DNA of 64,000 bases from Burkholderia pseudomultivorans (GTDB taxonomy: Bacteria > Pseudomonadota > Gammaproteobacteria > Burkholderiales > Burkholderiaceae), in assembly GCF_001718415.1 (NCBI RefSeq), contig NZ_CP013377.1:1798001-1862000 (forward strand), written 5' to 3'. The notes below the pieces were generated by a model. It ran no database searches and was not told where the DNA came from. It saw nothing but the letters and a program-made list of their open reading frames with translations. Each line of letters starts with the position of its first letter. Positions within the stretch are counted from its first letter, which is position 1. The position numbers and the translations under genes are program-made. Of this stretch, positions 35,637 through 43,791 are shown piece by piece.

Positions 35637-35769
35637 AGTCGCTCGACTCCACCACGACAAGCCCTGCTGCAATGAAGACGACGAAACCGATATCCAGGCC
35701 GTCCTGCGCGATCGCGGCGACATGCCGGCCGTGCCGCAGATCCCTGCCCGCCGCGACCGGAGACTCGCG

Positions 35770-36258
35770 ATGAACGCGCCCGATCTCCTGCTGCGCCTGC
35801 TGCCGATCGGCGCAGGCGCGACGCTCGTGTCGGATCTGTGGGCGCTGTTCCGGCAGCGCGCATTCGGCATTCCGTCGCTCGATCTGGCGCTGGTCGGCCG
35901 CTGGGTCGGCCATATGGCGCACGGGCAGTTCCGGCACGCGTCGATCGTGTCCGCGCCGCCCGTGGCCGGCGAACGCGCACTCGGCTGGCTCGTCCATTAC
36001 GCGATCGGCATCGCGTTCGCGGCGCTGCCCGTCGCGATCGCGGGCCCCGCGTGGATCGACACGCCGACGCTCGGTCCCGCGCTCGCCGCCGGCGTCTTCA
36101 GCGTGGCTGCGCCGTTCTTCGTGATGCAGCCCGCGCTCGGATTCGGCGTCGCGGCATCGCGCACGCCGCAGCCGGCCCTCGCGCGGCGGCGCAGCGTCGT
36201 CGCGCATCTGTCGTACGGGGTGGGACTCTATCTGTCGGCGCTCGCGCTGGCCGGCTGA
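35770..36258 (+). CDS. DUF2938 membrane protein
   Basis: This 162-aa inner-membrane protein belongs to DUF2938. Four hydrophobic segments can be seen, including LLRLLPIGAGATLVSDLWALF near the N-terminus, LVHYAIGIAFAALPVAIAG, LAAGVFSVAAPFFVMQPALGFGVAAS and HLSYGVGLYLSALALAG at the end. Family members are often linked to MerR-type regulators, as here; function is not established. ATG 35770 is preceded by GGAG. A longer start 48 bp upstream is less likely. Confidence 0.85.
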   Translation: MNAPDLLLRLLPIGAGATLVSDLWALFRQRAFGIPSLDLALVGRWVGHMAHGQFRHASIVSAPPVAGERALGWLVHYAIGIAFAALPVAIAGPAWIDTPTLGPALAAGVFSVAAPFFVMQPALGFGVAASRTPQPALARRRSVVAHLSYGVGLYLSALALAG

Positions 36259-36315
36259 GTGCGCGAAGCGTCGTTTCGCGCCACGCGCAGGCTCGTGCGG
36301 CGGCGCACCGGCGGG

Positions 36316-36756
36316 TCACTCCCCGCCGCACTCGATCAGGTTGTGACGCACGCGGCCGAGCAGCCGCACCAGCGTGTCGCGCTCTTCGCGCGTAAAGCCG
36401 CGCAGTCCGTCGTCGGCGACGGTATCGCCGACTTCGAGCATCTGCGGAAAGATCTCGCGCGACTTGTCGGTCAGGCGGATCACGAACGCGCGGCGATCGT
36501 CGTCGCTCGCGATGCGCTCGATCCAGCCGAGGCTTTCCATCCGGTCGAGCAGCCGCGTCAGCGAAATCGGCGTGATCTCGAGCCATTCCGCGAGCCGCGC
36601 CTGGTTCATCTCGCCCTTCCACGTCAGGTACGCAAGCACGCGACTTTGCGCGCGCGTCAGCCCGATGCGCTTCGCGCGCCGGTCGTACAGGCGTCCGTGC
36701 AGGCGGGCCACGTCGGAAAGCAGGTAGCCGAACCGGTTCTCGTAGGTCTTGTCCAT
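36316..36756 (-). CDS. MarR family regulator
   Basis: This 146-aa protein has the MarR winged helix: LTRAQSRVLAYLTWKGEMNQARLAEWLEITPISLTRLLDRMESLGWIERIASDDDRRAFVIRLTDKSREIF (about residues 33-102), with the DDRR wing. It is divergent from an EmrB-type efflux pump gene with a palindrome in between, so it most likely represses the pump and itself, and is released by small aromatic or drug-like ligands. Confidence 0.92.
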   Translation of the reverse strand: MDKTYENRFGYLLSDVARLHGRLYDRRAKRIGLTRAQSRVLAYLTWKGEMNQARLAEWLEITPISLTRLLDRMESLGWIERIASDDDRRAFVIRLTDKSREIFPQMLEVGDTVADDGLRGFTREERDTLVRLLGRVRHNLIECGGE

Positions 36757-36816
36757 GCGGCGATTATAGGGTCAAGCCGGCGACGCCCCCGTCTCCGCCG
36801 CCGGCGATGAGCACAG

Positions 36817-36838
36817 ATATAATAAGCCTGCTTATAAT
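36817..36838. promoter_or_regulatory. MarR operator overlapping -10 elements
   Basis: ATAAGC-CT-GCTTAT (36822-36835) is a perfect 14-bp palindrome between the MarR and EmrB genes. Two perfect TATAAT hexamers (36818-36823 and 36833-36838) overlap its edges, so a bound dimer would block transcription. Confidence 0.7.
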
Positions 36839-36889
36839 TTACGCCATACCAGATCGCCACCCACGGCGACCGCCTCCCGGAGACAACGC

Positions 36890-38416
36890 TTGAACCCCGC
36901 CGCCGCCGCATCGCCGCCCGCCCTGAACCGGCCGATGCTGACCCTGTCGATCATGCTCGCCACGCTGATCCAGACCCTCGACAGCACGATCGCGAACGTC
37001 GCGCTGCCGCATATGCAGGGCAGCCTGTCCGCGTCGCAGGACGAGATCACCTGGGTGCTGACCTCCTATATCGTCGCCGCGGCGATCGCGACGCCGCTGA
37101 CCGGCTGGCTGTCCGACCGGCTCAGCGTGAAGCGGCTGCTGACGATCTCGATCGCGGGCTTCACGATCGCGTCCGCGCTGTGCGGACTGTCCGAGTCGCT
37201 GGTGCAGATCGTCGGCGCACGGCTGCTGCAGGGCATCTTTGGCGCGGCGCTGGTGCCGCTGTCGCAGTCGATCCTGCTCGACATCAATCCGCGCGAAAAG
37301 CAGGGCCAGGCGATGGCGATCTGGGGGATGGGCGTGATGGTCGGCCCGATCCTCGGCCCGACCCTCGGCGGCTGGCTCACCGACAGCTACAACTGGCGCT
37401 GGGTGTTCTTCATCAACGTGCCGATCGGCGCGTTCGCGCTCGCCGGCGTGCTGACCTTCCTGCCCGCGCGCGCGCCGCGCCCGCACGTGAAGTTCGACGC
37501 GTTCGGCTTCGCGACGCTGGCGCTGGCGATCGGCGCGTTCCAGGCGATGCTCGACCGCGGCGAGCAGCTCGACTGGTTCGGCTCGACCGAAATCCGCATC
37601 GAAGCGCTGGTCGCGGCGCTCAGCTTCGCGTTCTTTCTCGCGCACACGGCGACCGTCGGCAAGGCGTCGTTCTTCAAGTCGGAACTGCTGCGCGACCCGA
37701 ACTTCGCGACCGGCACGCTGTTCATCTTCGTGGTCGGCGCGGTGCTGTACGCGACGCGCGCGCTGCTGCCGCCGATGCTGCAGAACCTGATGGGCTACCC
37801 GGTCGCGACCACCGGCCTCGTCACAGCGCCAAGCGGCGCGGGCACGATGATCGCGATGCTGTTCGTCGGCCGGCTGCTGAAATACGTCGACGCGCGGCTG
37901 CTGCTGCTCGCCGGGCTGTCGATTTCCGCGCTCGCGCTGTGGCAGATGATGCAGTACACGGTCGTGCTGTCCGAGTCCGACATCGTGTGGCCGGGCGTGG
38001 TCCAGGGCTTCGGGCTGGGGCTCGTGTTCGTGCCGCTCAGCGCGCTGTCGTTCTCGACGCTGCCGCCCGAGCTGCGCGCCGACGGCACGGCCACCTACAG
38101 CCTGATGCGCAACATCGGCAGCAGCATCGGCATCTCGATCGTGCAGACGCTGATGACGCGCAACACGCAGGTCGCGCACGCCGATCTCGCGGCCCACGTC
38201 ACGCCGTTCAACCCCGCCGTGCAGGCTCTGGCCGGCAGCCGCCTCGACATCGCGCTGCTCGACCGCACGATCAACCAGCAGGCGACGATGATCGCGTACC
38301 TGAACGACTTCAAGCTGATGTTCGTCGCGACGCTGCTGATGATTCCGCTGCTGATGCTGATCCGGCCGCCGCAGAAGGTGGCGAGCGTCGACGTCGCGCA
38401 CGCGGCGATGGACTGA
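36890..38416 (+). CDS. EmrB/DHA2-type drug efflux transporter
   Basis: This 508-aa major facilitator of the 14-segment DHA2 family begins with SIMLATLIQTLDSTIANVALPHMQGSLSASQDEITWVLTSYIVAAAIATPLTGWLSDRL, the EmrB signature with motif D1, and continues with RLLQGIFGAALVPLSQSILLDI. It has GGAG in front of a TTG start, and no better ATG exists before the first membrane segment. It is regulated by the divergent MarR gene. The usual EmrA-type membrane-fusion partner and outer-membrane channel are not adjacent, so it acts alone or with remote partners. Confidence 0.92.
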   Translation: MNPAAAASPPALNRPMLTLSIMLATLIQTLDSTIANVALPHMQGSLSASQDEITWVLTSYIVAAAIATPLTGWLSDRLSVKRLLTISIAGFTIASALCGLSESLVQIVGARLLQGIFGAALVPLSQSILLDINPREKQGQAMAIWGMGVMVGPILGPTLGGWLTDSYNWRWVFFINVPIGAFALAGVLTFLPARAPRPHVKFDAFGFATLALAIGAFQAMLDRGEQLDWFGSTEIRIEALVAALSFAFFLAHTATVGKASFFKSELLRDPNFATGTLFIFVVGAVLYATRALLPPMLQNLMGYPVATTGLVTAPSGAGTMIAMLFVGRLLKYVDARLLLLAGLSISALALWQMMQYTVVLSESDIVWPGVVQGFGLGLVFVPLSALSFSTLPPELRADGTATYSLMRNIGSSIGISIVQTLMTRNTQVAHADLAAHVTPFNPAVQALAGSRLDIALLDRTINQQATMIAYLNDFKLMFVATLLMIPLLMLIRPPQKVASVDVAHAAMD

Positions 38417-38485
38417 CGAAAGCCGACGCGCGCATCGGCGGCGTCGGCATGGCCCGCGCATCGAACGCGGGCGACGGGCGCCGCG

Positions 38486-40000
38486 TCAGACCTTCATCGT
38501 CCCCGTGCGCACGAAGCGCTCGTGCCACGACAGCGACTCCGCGAGCAGATGCGGCGTATGCTTGCCGAAGCTCTCGCGCGACGCGCGCTCGAAGTAGTCC
38601 TCCAGCATCGGCCGGTAGTCCGGGTGCGCACAGCTCGCGATGATCTTGCGCGCGCGCTGCTTCGGCGACAGCCCGCGCAGATCGGCGAGGCCCTGCTCGG
38701 TGACGACCACCGCGACATCGTGCTCGGTATGGTCGACGTGGCTCGCCATCGGCACGATCCGCGAAATCGCGCCGCCCTTCGCGGTGCTCGCCGACATGAA
38801 GCAGGACAGATAGCCGTTGCGCGCGAAATCGCCGGAGCCGCCGATGCCGTTCTGGATCTTCGTGCCCATCACGTGCGTCGAATTCACGTTGCCGTAGATG
38901 TCGGCCTCGATCATCCCGTTCATCGCGATGCAGCCGAGGCGGCGCACGAGTTCCGGATGGTTGCTGATCTCCTGCGGACGCAGCAGGATCTTCTCGCGGA
39001 ACAGCGCGATTTCGTCGGCGAAGCGCTGCACGGCGGCCGGGCTCAGCGACAGCGCGGTCGCCGACGCGAAGCGCAGCGTGCCGTCCTGCAGCAGGTCGAG
39101 CATGCCGTCCTGGATCACTTCCGTGTAGGCGGTCAGGTCCGAGAAGCCGGCCGAGCTGAGCTCCGCCAGTACCGCGTTGGTGATGTTGCCGACGCCGGAC
39201 TGCAGCGGCAGCAGGTTCGCCGGCAGGCGGCCGCGCTTCACCTCGTGGCGCAGGAAGTCGATCAGCCGCTCCGCGATCTGCTTGGACGTGTCGTCCGGCG
39301 CGGAGAACGCGTTGCTGCGATCCGGCGCATCGGTCTCGACGATCGCGACGATCTTGTCGGCCGGACAGCGCAGGTACGGCTCGCCGATGCGGTCGTCGCT
39401 TTTCGTCAGCGGAATCGGCTTGCGGTTCGGCGGCAGCGCGGTGCCGTAGTAGATGTCGTGCATCCCGTCGAGGCCGAGCGGCTGGCGCGCGTTGACTTCG
39501 AGGATCACGTGCTTCGCCTGCTCGAGCCAGGTCTTGTTGTTGCCGACCGACGCGGACGGAATCAGCAGCCCGTCCTCGCGGATGCCCGCGACTTCGACGA
39601 TCGCGACGTCCAGTTCGCCGAACAGGCCGAACCACGCGTATTGCGCGACGTGGCTCAGGTGGATGTCCTGGTAGTCGACTTCGCCGGCGTTGATCTTGTC
39701 GCGCAGCGTGGGGTCGGACTGGTACGGCAGCCGCATCGAGATGCCGTTGGTGCGGGCCAGCGCGCCGTCGAGTTCCGGCGCGGTCGACGCGCCCGTCAGC
39801 ACGTTGATCCGGAAATCCTCGCCGCGCGCGTGCGCCGCTTCGATATGGGCAGCCAGCGCGGCCGGCACGGCCTTCGGGTAGCCGGAGCCGGTGAAGCCGC
39901 TCATGGCGACGGTCATGCCGGGACGGATCAGCGCGGCGGCTTCGTCGGCGGTGCGGACGAGCGAACGCAGGGCGGGAGCGAGGATGCGTGATGAAGACAT
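38486..40000 (-). CDS. Acetyl-CoA hydrolase / succinyl-CoA:acetate CoA-transferase family
   Basis: This 504-aa enzyme is a class I CoA-transferase of the AarC/Ach1 type. The active-site Glu lies in AMNGMIEADIYGNVNSTHVMGT, and the CoA-binding oxyanion glycine loop is LPLQSGVGNITNAVL. Full-length members convert succinyl-CoA and acetate to succinate and acetyl-CoA; annotation as acetyl-CoA hydrolase is usually historical. It is convergent with the EmrB gene and has no operon partner. It could help detoxify acetate or bypass succinyl-CoA synthetase. Confidence 0.92.
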   Translation of the reverse strand: MSSSRILAPALRSLVRTADEAAALIRPGMTVAMSGFTGSGYPKAVPAALAAHIEAAHARGEDFRINVLTGASTAPELDGALARTNGISMRLPYQSDPTLRDKINAGEVDYQDIHLSHVAQYAWFGLFGELDVAIVEVAGIREDGLLIPSASVGNNKTWLEQAKHVILEVNARQPLGLDGMHDIYYGTALPPNRKPIPLTKSDDRIGEPYLRCPADKIVAIVETDAPDRSNAFSAPDDTSKQIAERLIDFLRHEVKRGRLPANLLPLQSGVGNITNAVLAELSSAGFSDLTAYTEVIQDGMLDLLQDGTLRFASATALSLSPAAVQRFADEIALFREKILLRPQEISNHPELVRRLGCIAMNGMIEADIYGNVNSTHVMGTKIQNGIGGSGDFARNGYLSCFMSASTAKGGAISRIVPMASHVDHTEHDVAVVVTEQGLADLRGLSPKQRARKIIASCAHPDYRPMLEDYFERASRESFGKHTPHLLAESLSWHERFVRTGTMKV

Positions 40001-40448
40001 GGCTGAATTTCTGACGCGTTTTGGTCTGTCGTTGACGTCGCGGGGGCGCTCCTGAGCGACGCGAAGCCCTTGGGGCCGCGATGGGCGGCCGGCACCACAG
40101 GCACGTCCGGAGTATCGCAGACGCGATCGTGGCGAAAAATCGCCGCCGGATGAAAAAGACCCTTCCTGAATTTGCCGGGTATCGGGTGACGGATCTGTGA
40201 CAGGCGCGTCTTCCGTCGTTCGACGCCCGACATTACAAACATGAAGGAATCAATCGGGCGATCCGGCCGTCATTCGCGTTCGTCGCCCGACGATTCCCGG
40301 CAAGGGGATCCCGCGGCCAATTGTCGCCCGATGCCTGCTTTTCGGGACTGATGCACGTCAAGCATCGCGTCGCCGGCGCGACCGCCGGGCCCGGCCGTGC
40401 GGGCCGGCGCGCGCCTGCACGGCGGTATCACTGCTGGATGTCAGGGCA
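40001..40448. other. Non-coding region upstream of the phosphonate operon
   Basis: This divergent region of nearly 450 bp lies between the CoA-transferase gene and the phosphonate operon. CTGAT-GCAC-GTCAA (40348-40361) resembles an FNR/ANR site at eight of ten positions and shares a 13-mer with the better site at 34161. Its role is uncertain because it lies about 130 bp upstream of the likely operon promoter. No gene is recognised. Confidence 0.5.
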
Positions 40449-40478
40449 TTGAACGAAGAAAAAGCATTAAATTACAAT
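40449..40478 (+). promoter_or_regulatory. Promoter of the phosphonate operon
   Basis: -35 TTGAAC (40449-40454) and -10 TACAAT (40473-40478) are spaced 18 bp apart in an AT-rich stretch that contrasts with the surrounding GC-rich DNA. Transcription would start near 40485, only about 12 nt before ATG 40497. A TTG codon coincides with the -35 and is thus a poor translation start. Confidence 0.6.
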
Positions 40479-40496
40479 TCCGTATATATTTCGCCG

Positions 40497-41177
40497 ATGG
40501 ACCAAAGAAAAACCGCCACACGTTCCGAACCCCCGCTGCCACGCACCTGGGATGCGCGGCTCGCGCGCTCGCTCGTCCGCCCGCTGATCGACACGCCCGT
40601 CACCCCGAATCACCTGACCACCGTCCGCCTGCTGATCGGGCTCGCCGGCGCGTGGTGCCTCGCGCAAGGCGGCTTCGCATGGAGCAACGCCGGCGCGTTC
40701 CTGATCGTGCTGTCGAACTTCGTCGATCACACCGACGGCGAACTCGCGCGAATCAGCGGCAAATCCAGCAAGATCGGTCATTTTTACGACCTCGCGGCCG
40801 ATGCGCTCGTGACGATCGCGCTGTTCGTCTGCATGGGCGTCGGCATCGTCGCGCAGGGCGGCCGGATGGCCGCGTCGCCGGTACTGCTCGGCGCGGTGGC
40901 CGGCGCGGCCGTCGCGCTGATCTTCTTCCTGCGGATGCGGATCGAATCGATCGCGGGCAAGGCCGGCACCAAGCAGGCCTTCGCCGGCGGCTTCGAGACC
41001 GAGGACGTGCTGTATCTGCTCCCGCTCGTGACGCTGTTCGACGGCGTCGAACCGTTTCTGCTCGCGGCGTCGATCGGCGCCCCGCTGTTCGCCGCCTGGG
41101 TCGTGATCGACTGGTGGCGCATCGTCCGGCGCGGCCACGCTGCGCAGAACCCAACCGAAATCCAGGCTTCCAAATGA
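40497..41177 (+). CDS. CDP-alcohol phosphatidyltransferase family protein
   Basis: This 226-aa inner-membrane enzyme carries the complete family motif D-x2-DG-x2-AR-x8-G-x3-D-x3-D: Asp77, Asp80, Gly81, Ala84, Arg85, Gly94, Asp98 and Asp102. Six hydrophobic helices are visible. Such enzymes move the phosphoryl group of a CDP- or CMP-activated head group to an alcohol. In an operon for 2-aminoethylphosphonate and its cytidylyltransferase, the expected reaction is CMP-aminoethylphosphonate plus diacylglycerol giving an aminoethylphosphonolipid. Inositol- or ethanolamine-type transfer remains possible. It overlaps the next gene by ATGA. A TTG start 48 bp upstream is possible but would overlap the promoter. 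Confidence 0.88.
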   Translation: MDQRKTATRSEPPLPRTWDARLARSLVRPLIDTPVTPNHLTTVRLLIGLAGAWCLAQGGFAWSNAGAFLIVLSNFVDHTDGELARISGKSSKIGHFYDLAADALVTIALFVCMGVGIVAQGGRMAASPVLLGAVAGAAVALIFFLRMRIESIAGKAGTKQAFAGGFETEDVLYLLPLVTLFDGVEPFLLAASIGAPLFAAWVVIDWWRIVRRGHAAQNPTEIQASK

Positions 41178-41983
41178 CTGCTAGCACGCGCGACGACTCC
41201 GTGCTGACCCCGGCACGCCCCGCGCCTGCGCGCGCGGACGAGTCCGACCCCGATCGCACCGTGGCCGACTGCGTCGGCCGTCTCGACCTCGACCGCCTGC
41301 GCAGCGATTACACACGCCAGGGATCGTTCCTCTATCTCGACGCGTTCCTGCCCGCCGACGCGCACGCGAAGCTCGCCGACGCCGCGCGCCGCCTGCAGCC
41401 CGCGCTGAACCGCAATTACCTGCCCGGCCACAAGCAGGGCGGCAGCGTGAGCCGGCACACGATCGACGAGCAGGCACCCTACATCGCCGAGCTGTATCGC
41501 TCGAAGGCGCTGATCGCGTTCCTCGAGAAGATGACCGGCGACAAGCTGATGCTATCGCCGGACGACGATCCGCACGCCTACGCGCTGTATTACTACACGA
41601 AGCCCGGCGACCACATCGGCTGGCACTACGACACGTCGTACTACGACGGCCGCCGCTACACGCTGCTGATCGGCGTGATCGACGAATCGTCGTGCCGGCT
41701 CGACTATGAGCTGCACACGCGCAATCCGGACCTGCCGGACGAACCGGGCTCCGTGCAGATCGCCGACGGCGGCATCGTGCTGTTCGACGGCGACAAGCTG
41801 CGTCACCGGATCACGCCGCTCGGCCAGAACGAGATACGCGTGTCGCTGACCTTCGAATACGTGACCAACCCCGGCATGCGGCCGTGGAAGCGCTTCATCT
41901 CGAACATGAAGGATGCGATCGCGTATTTCGGCTTCCGCCAGGTGTTCCGGCAACTGGTCACGCGGCGTTCGAGCGGGTCATGA
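41174..41983 (+). CDS. 2-oxoglutarate/Fe(II)-dependent oxygenase-like protein
   Basis: This 269-aa protein shows the iron facial triad His151-x-Asp153 (GWHYDTSYYDG) and His211 (KLRHRITPLGQNEIRVSLTFEY), with Arg222 as the 2-oxoglutarate salt bridge, inside a jelly-roll fold. No signal peptide or membrane segment is present. Its coupled position between the CDP-alcohol transferase and a flippase-like protein suggests hydroxylation of aminoethylphosphonate, its CMP derivative or a lipid acyl chain. 1-Hydroxy-2-aminoethylphosphonate lipids are known from other bacteria, which makes a C1 hydroxylase an attractive but unproven idea. Start and stop overlap both neighbours by ATGA. Confidence 0.85.
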   Translation: MTASTRDDSVLTPARPAPARADESDPDRTVADCVGRLDLDRLRSDYTRQGSFLYLDAFLPADAHAKLADAARRLQPALNRNYLPGHKQGGSVSRHTIDEQAPYIAELYRSKALIAFLEKMTGDKLMLSPDDDPHAYALYYYTKPGDHIGWHYDTSYYDGRRYTLLIGVIDESSCRLDYELHTRNPDLPDEPGSVQIADGGIVLFDGDKLRHRITPLGQNEIRVSLTFEYVTNPGMRPWKRFISNMKDAIAYFGFRQVFRQLVTRRSSGS

Positions 41984-42981
41984 CACGCGCGGGCCTGATC
42001 CTGCTGTCCCTCGGGACGGCGCTGTTCGTGGCACTGCTCGCCTGGCAGGGCGTCGGCGCGGTCGCGTCGACCTTCCTCGCGGCCGGTTGGGGTCTCGCGC
42101 TCGTCGCGGCGTTCCACGTCGTGCCGCTCGTGATCGACGCCGTCGCGATTTCGGTGATGTTCCGCCGCGGCCAGCCGGGCGCCGAACTGCGCCACGCGCT
42201 GCGCGCGCGCTGGGTCGGCGAGTCGGTCAACAGCCTGCTGCCCGCCGGGCAGATCGGCGGCCCCGTGCTGATGGTGCGCTACCTCGCGCAGCGCGGCACG
42301 CGGATGGCCGACGCGGCCGCCGCCGTCACCGTCAGCACGACGATGCAGGCGCTCGCGCAGATGGCGTTCGCGCTGATCGGCATCGCCGCGTTCAGCCTCT
42401 ATGCGACCCACGATTCGGTCGCGCATCTGCGCACGCCCGCGCTGATCGCCACGGGCGTGCTCGGCGGACTCGCCGCGCTGTTCTACGCGGCGCAGCAACG
42501 CGGGCTGTTCGGCCGCGGGATGCGCCTCGCGTCGAAACTGCTGGGCCCGCGCGACTGGTCGTCGCTGGCCACGCGCGCGGATGCGATCGACGATGCGGTC
42601 GGCGCGCTGTACCGCGATCGCGCGAAGGTCGCGAAGACTTTCGCACTGAGCCTGGTCGGCTGGCTCGTCGGCACCGCGGAAGTGTGGCTCGCGCTGCACT
42701 TCCTCGGCCATCCGGTGAGCTGGCTCGACGCGCTGCTGCTCGAAAGCGTCGGTCAGGCGATCCGCGGCGCGGCCTTCGCGATCCCGGGCTCGCTCGGCGC
42801 GCAGGAAGGCGGCTACCTGCTGCTCGCGCCGCTGGTCGGCCTGCCGCCCGACGCGGCGCTCGCGCTGTCGCTCGCGAAGCGCGCGCGCGAACTCGCGCTC
42901 GGCCTGCCCGGCCTGCTCTATCTGCATTTCAGTGAAAGAAACTGGCAGCGGCGCCGTGCGCCGCAGCCGCTCGCCGACTGA
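41980..42981 (+). CDS. Flippase-like (UPF0104/HpnL-type) membrane protein
   Basis: This 333-aa protein has about eight hydrophobic segments and the lysylphosphatidylglycerol synthase transmembrane-like signature seen in HpnL and AglD relatives: [34 protein letters not shown] near residues 69-105, and [60 protein letters not shown] near the C-terminus. Proteins of this family are found with lipid-modifying pathways and are suspected flippases. Here it may carry the phosphonolipid across the inner membrane. Its ATG overlaps the oxygenase stop. Confidence 0.88.
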   Translation: MTRAGLILLSLGTALFVALLAWQGVGAVASTFLAAGWGLALVAAFHVVPLVIDAVAISVMFRRGQPGAELRHALRARWVGESVNSLLPAGQIGGPVLMVRYLAQRGTRMADAAAAVTVSTTMQALAQMAFALIGIAAFSLYATHDSVAHLRTPALIATGVLGGLAALFYAAQQRGLFGRGMRLASKLLGPRDWSSLATRADAIDDAVGALYRDRAKVAKTFALSLVGWLVGTAEVWLALHFLGHPVSWLDALLLESVGQAIRGAAFAIPGSLGAQEGGYLLLAPLVGLPPDAALALSLAKRARELALGLPGLLYLHFSERNWQRRRAPQPLAD

Positions 42982-43023
42982 CCGGTCACGCACCGATCCG
43001 CCGGCTTTTTGGTTGGAGAACCC

Positions 43024-43791
43024 ATGCGAGCCATCATCCTTGCGGCAGGCCTCGGCTTGCGCCTGCAACAACCGCCCGAGGCACAGTTTCCGAAGTGCCT
43101 GCTGCGCTTCGACGACGTGTCGCTGCTCGAGCGCCACCTGCGCCTGCTCGACGCGGTCGGCGTCGACGAGATCGTGCTCGGGCTCGGCTTCCAGTCCGAG
43201 AAGGTCGAGCAGGAACTGAAGCGCCTCGGCCGCCGCGCCGAGATCGTGCTGAACGACCGCTACGACCTCGGCAGCGTGCTGACCGTGCATACGGTCGCCG
43301 ATGCGATGACGCGCGGCGGCGACGTGCTGCTGATGGACGCCGACGTGCTGTACGACGACAGCATCCTGCATGCGCTCGTGGCCGATCCGGACCGCCCGGT
43401 CGACCGCCTGCTGATCGACCGCGACTTCGAGGCCGGCGACGAGCCCGTCAAGCTGTGCCTGAAGAACGGCGTGCCGGTCGAACTGCGCAAGCAGCTCGCG
43501 GTCGACCTCGACTACGACACGATCGGCGAGTCGGTCGGCTTCTTCCGCTTCACCGAAGGCACCGCGCGCCGCCTCGCGACGATCGTCGCGGGCTACGTCG
43601 ACAGCGGCCGTGCGAACATGCCGCACGAGGAAGCCGTGCGCGACCTGCTGCTCGAAGGCGGCCACTCGTTCGACGTCGCCGACGTCACGGGCGCGCCGTG
43701 GATCGAGATCGATTTCCCGAACGACGTCGCGCGCGCCGCGCAGGACGTCCTTCCCCTGATTCAACGCACGACCGCGGGAGCCGCACGATGA
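43024..43791 (+). CDS. Sugar-phosphate/alcohol-phosphate nucleotidyltransferase
   Basis: This 255-aa protein is a nucleotidyltransferase with the GT-A fold. It opens with [42 protein letters not shown], which holds the nucleotide-binding glycine loop and the Lys of PKCLL, and has the metal-binding DADVLYD near residues 108-114. It resembles inositol-1-phosphate or phosphocholine cytidylyltransferases more than hexose-phosphate enzymes. It is the operon's second such domain, beside the one fused to PEP mutase. One may activate aminoethylphosphonate and the other a separate head group or alcohol phosphate. GGAG precedes the start. It overlaps the next gene by 4 bp. Confidence 0.88.
   Translation: MRAIILAAGLGLRLQQPPEAQFPKCLLRFDDVSLLERHLRLLDAVGVDEIVLGLGFQSEKVEQELKRLGRRAEIVLNDRYDLGSVLTVHTVADAMTRGGDVLLMDADVLYDDSILHALVADPDRPVDRLLIDRDFEAGDEPVKLCLKNGVPVELRKQLAVDLDYDTIGESVGFFRFTEGTARRLATIVAGYVDSGRANMPHEEAVRDLLLEGGHSFDVADVTGAPWIEIDFPNDVARAAQDVLPLIQRTTAGAAR

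Noticed and set aside
40449..40496. TTG 40449 as start of the CDP-alcohol phosphatidyltransferase
   Set aside because: The TTG is part of a well-spaced -35 hexamer, and the added 16 residues are AT-rich DNA unlike the rest of the gene; ATG 40497 was preferred, though the 5' end is unmapped.
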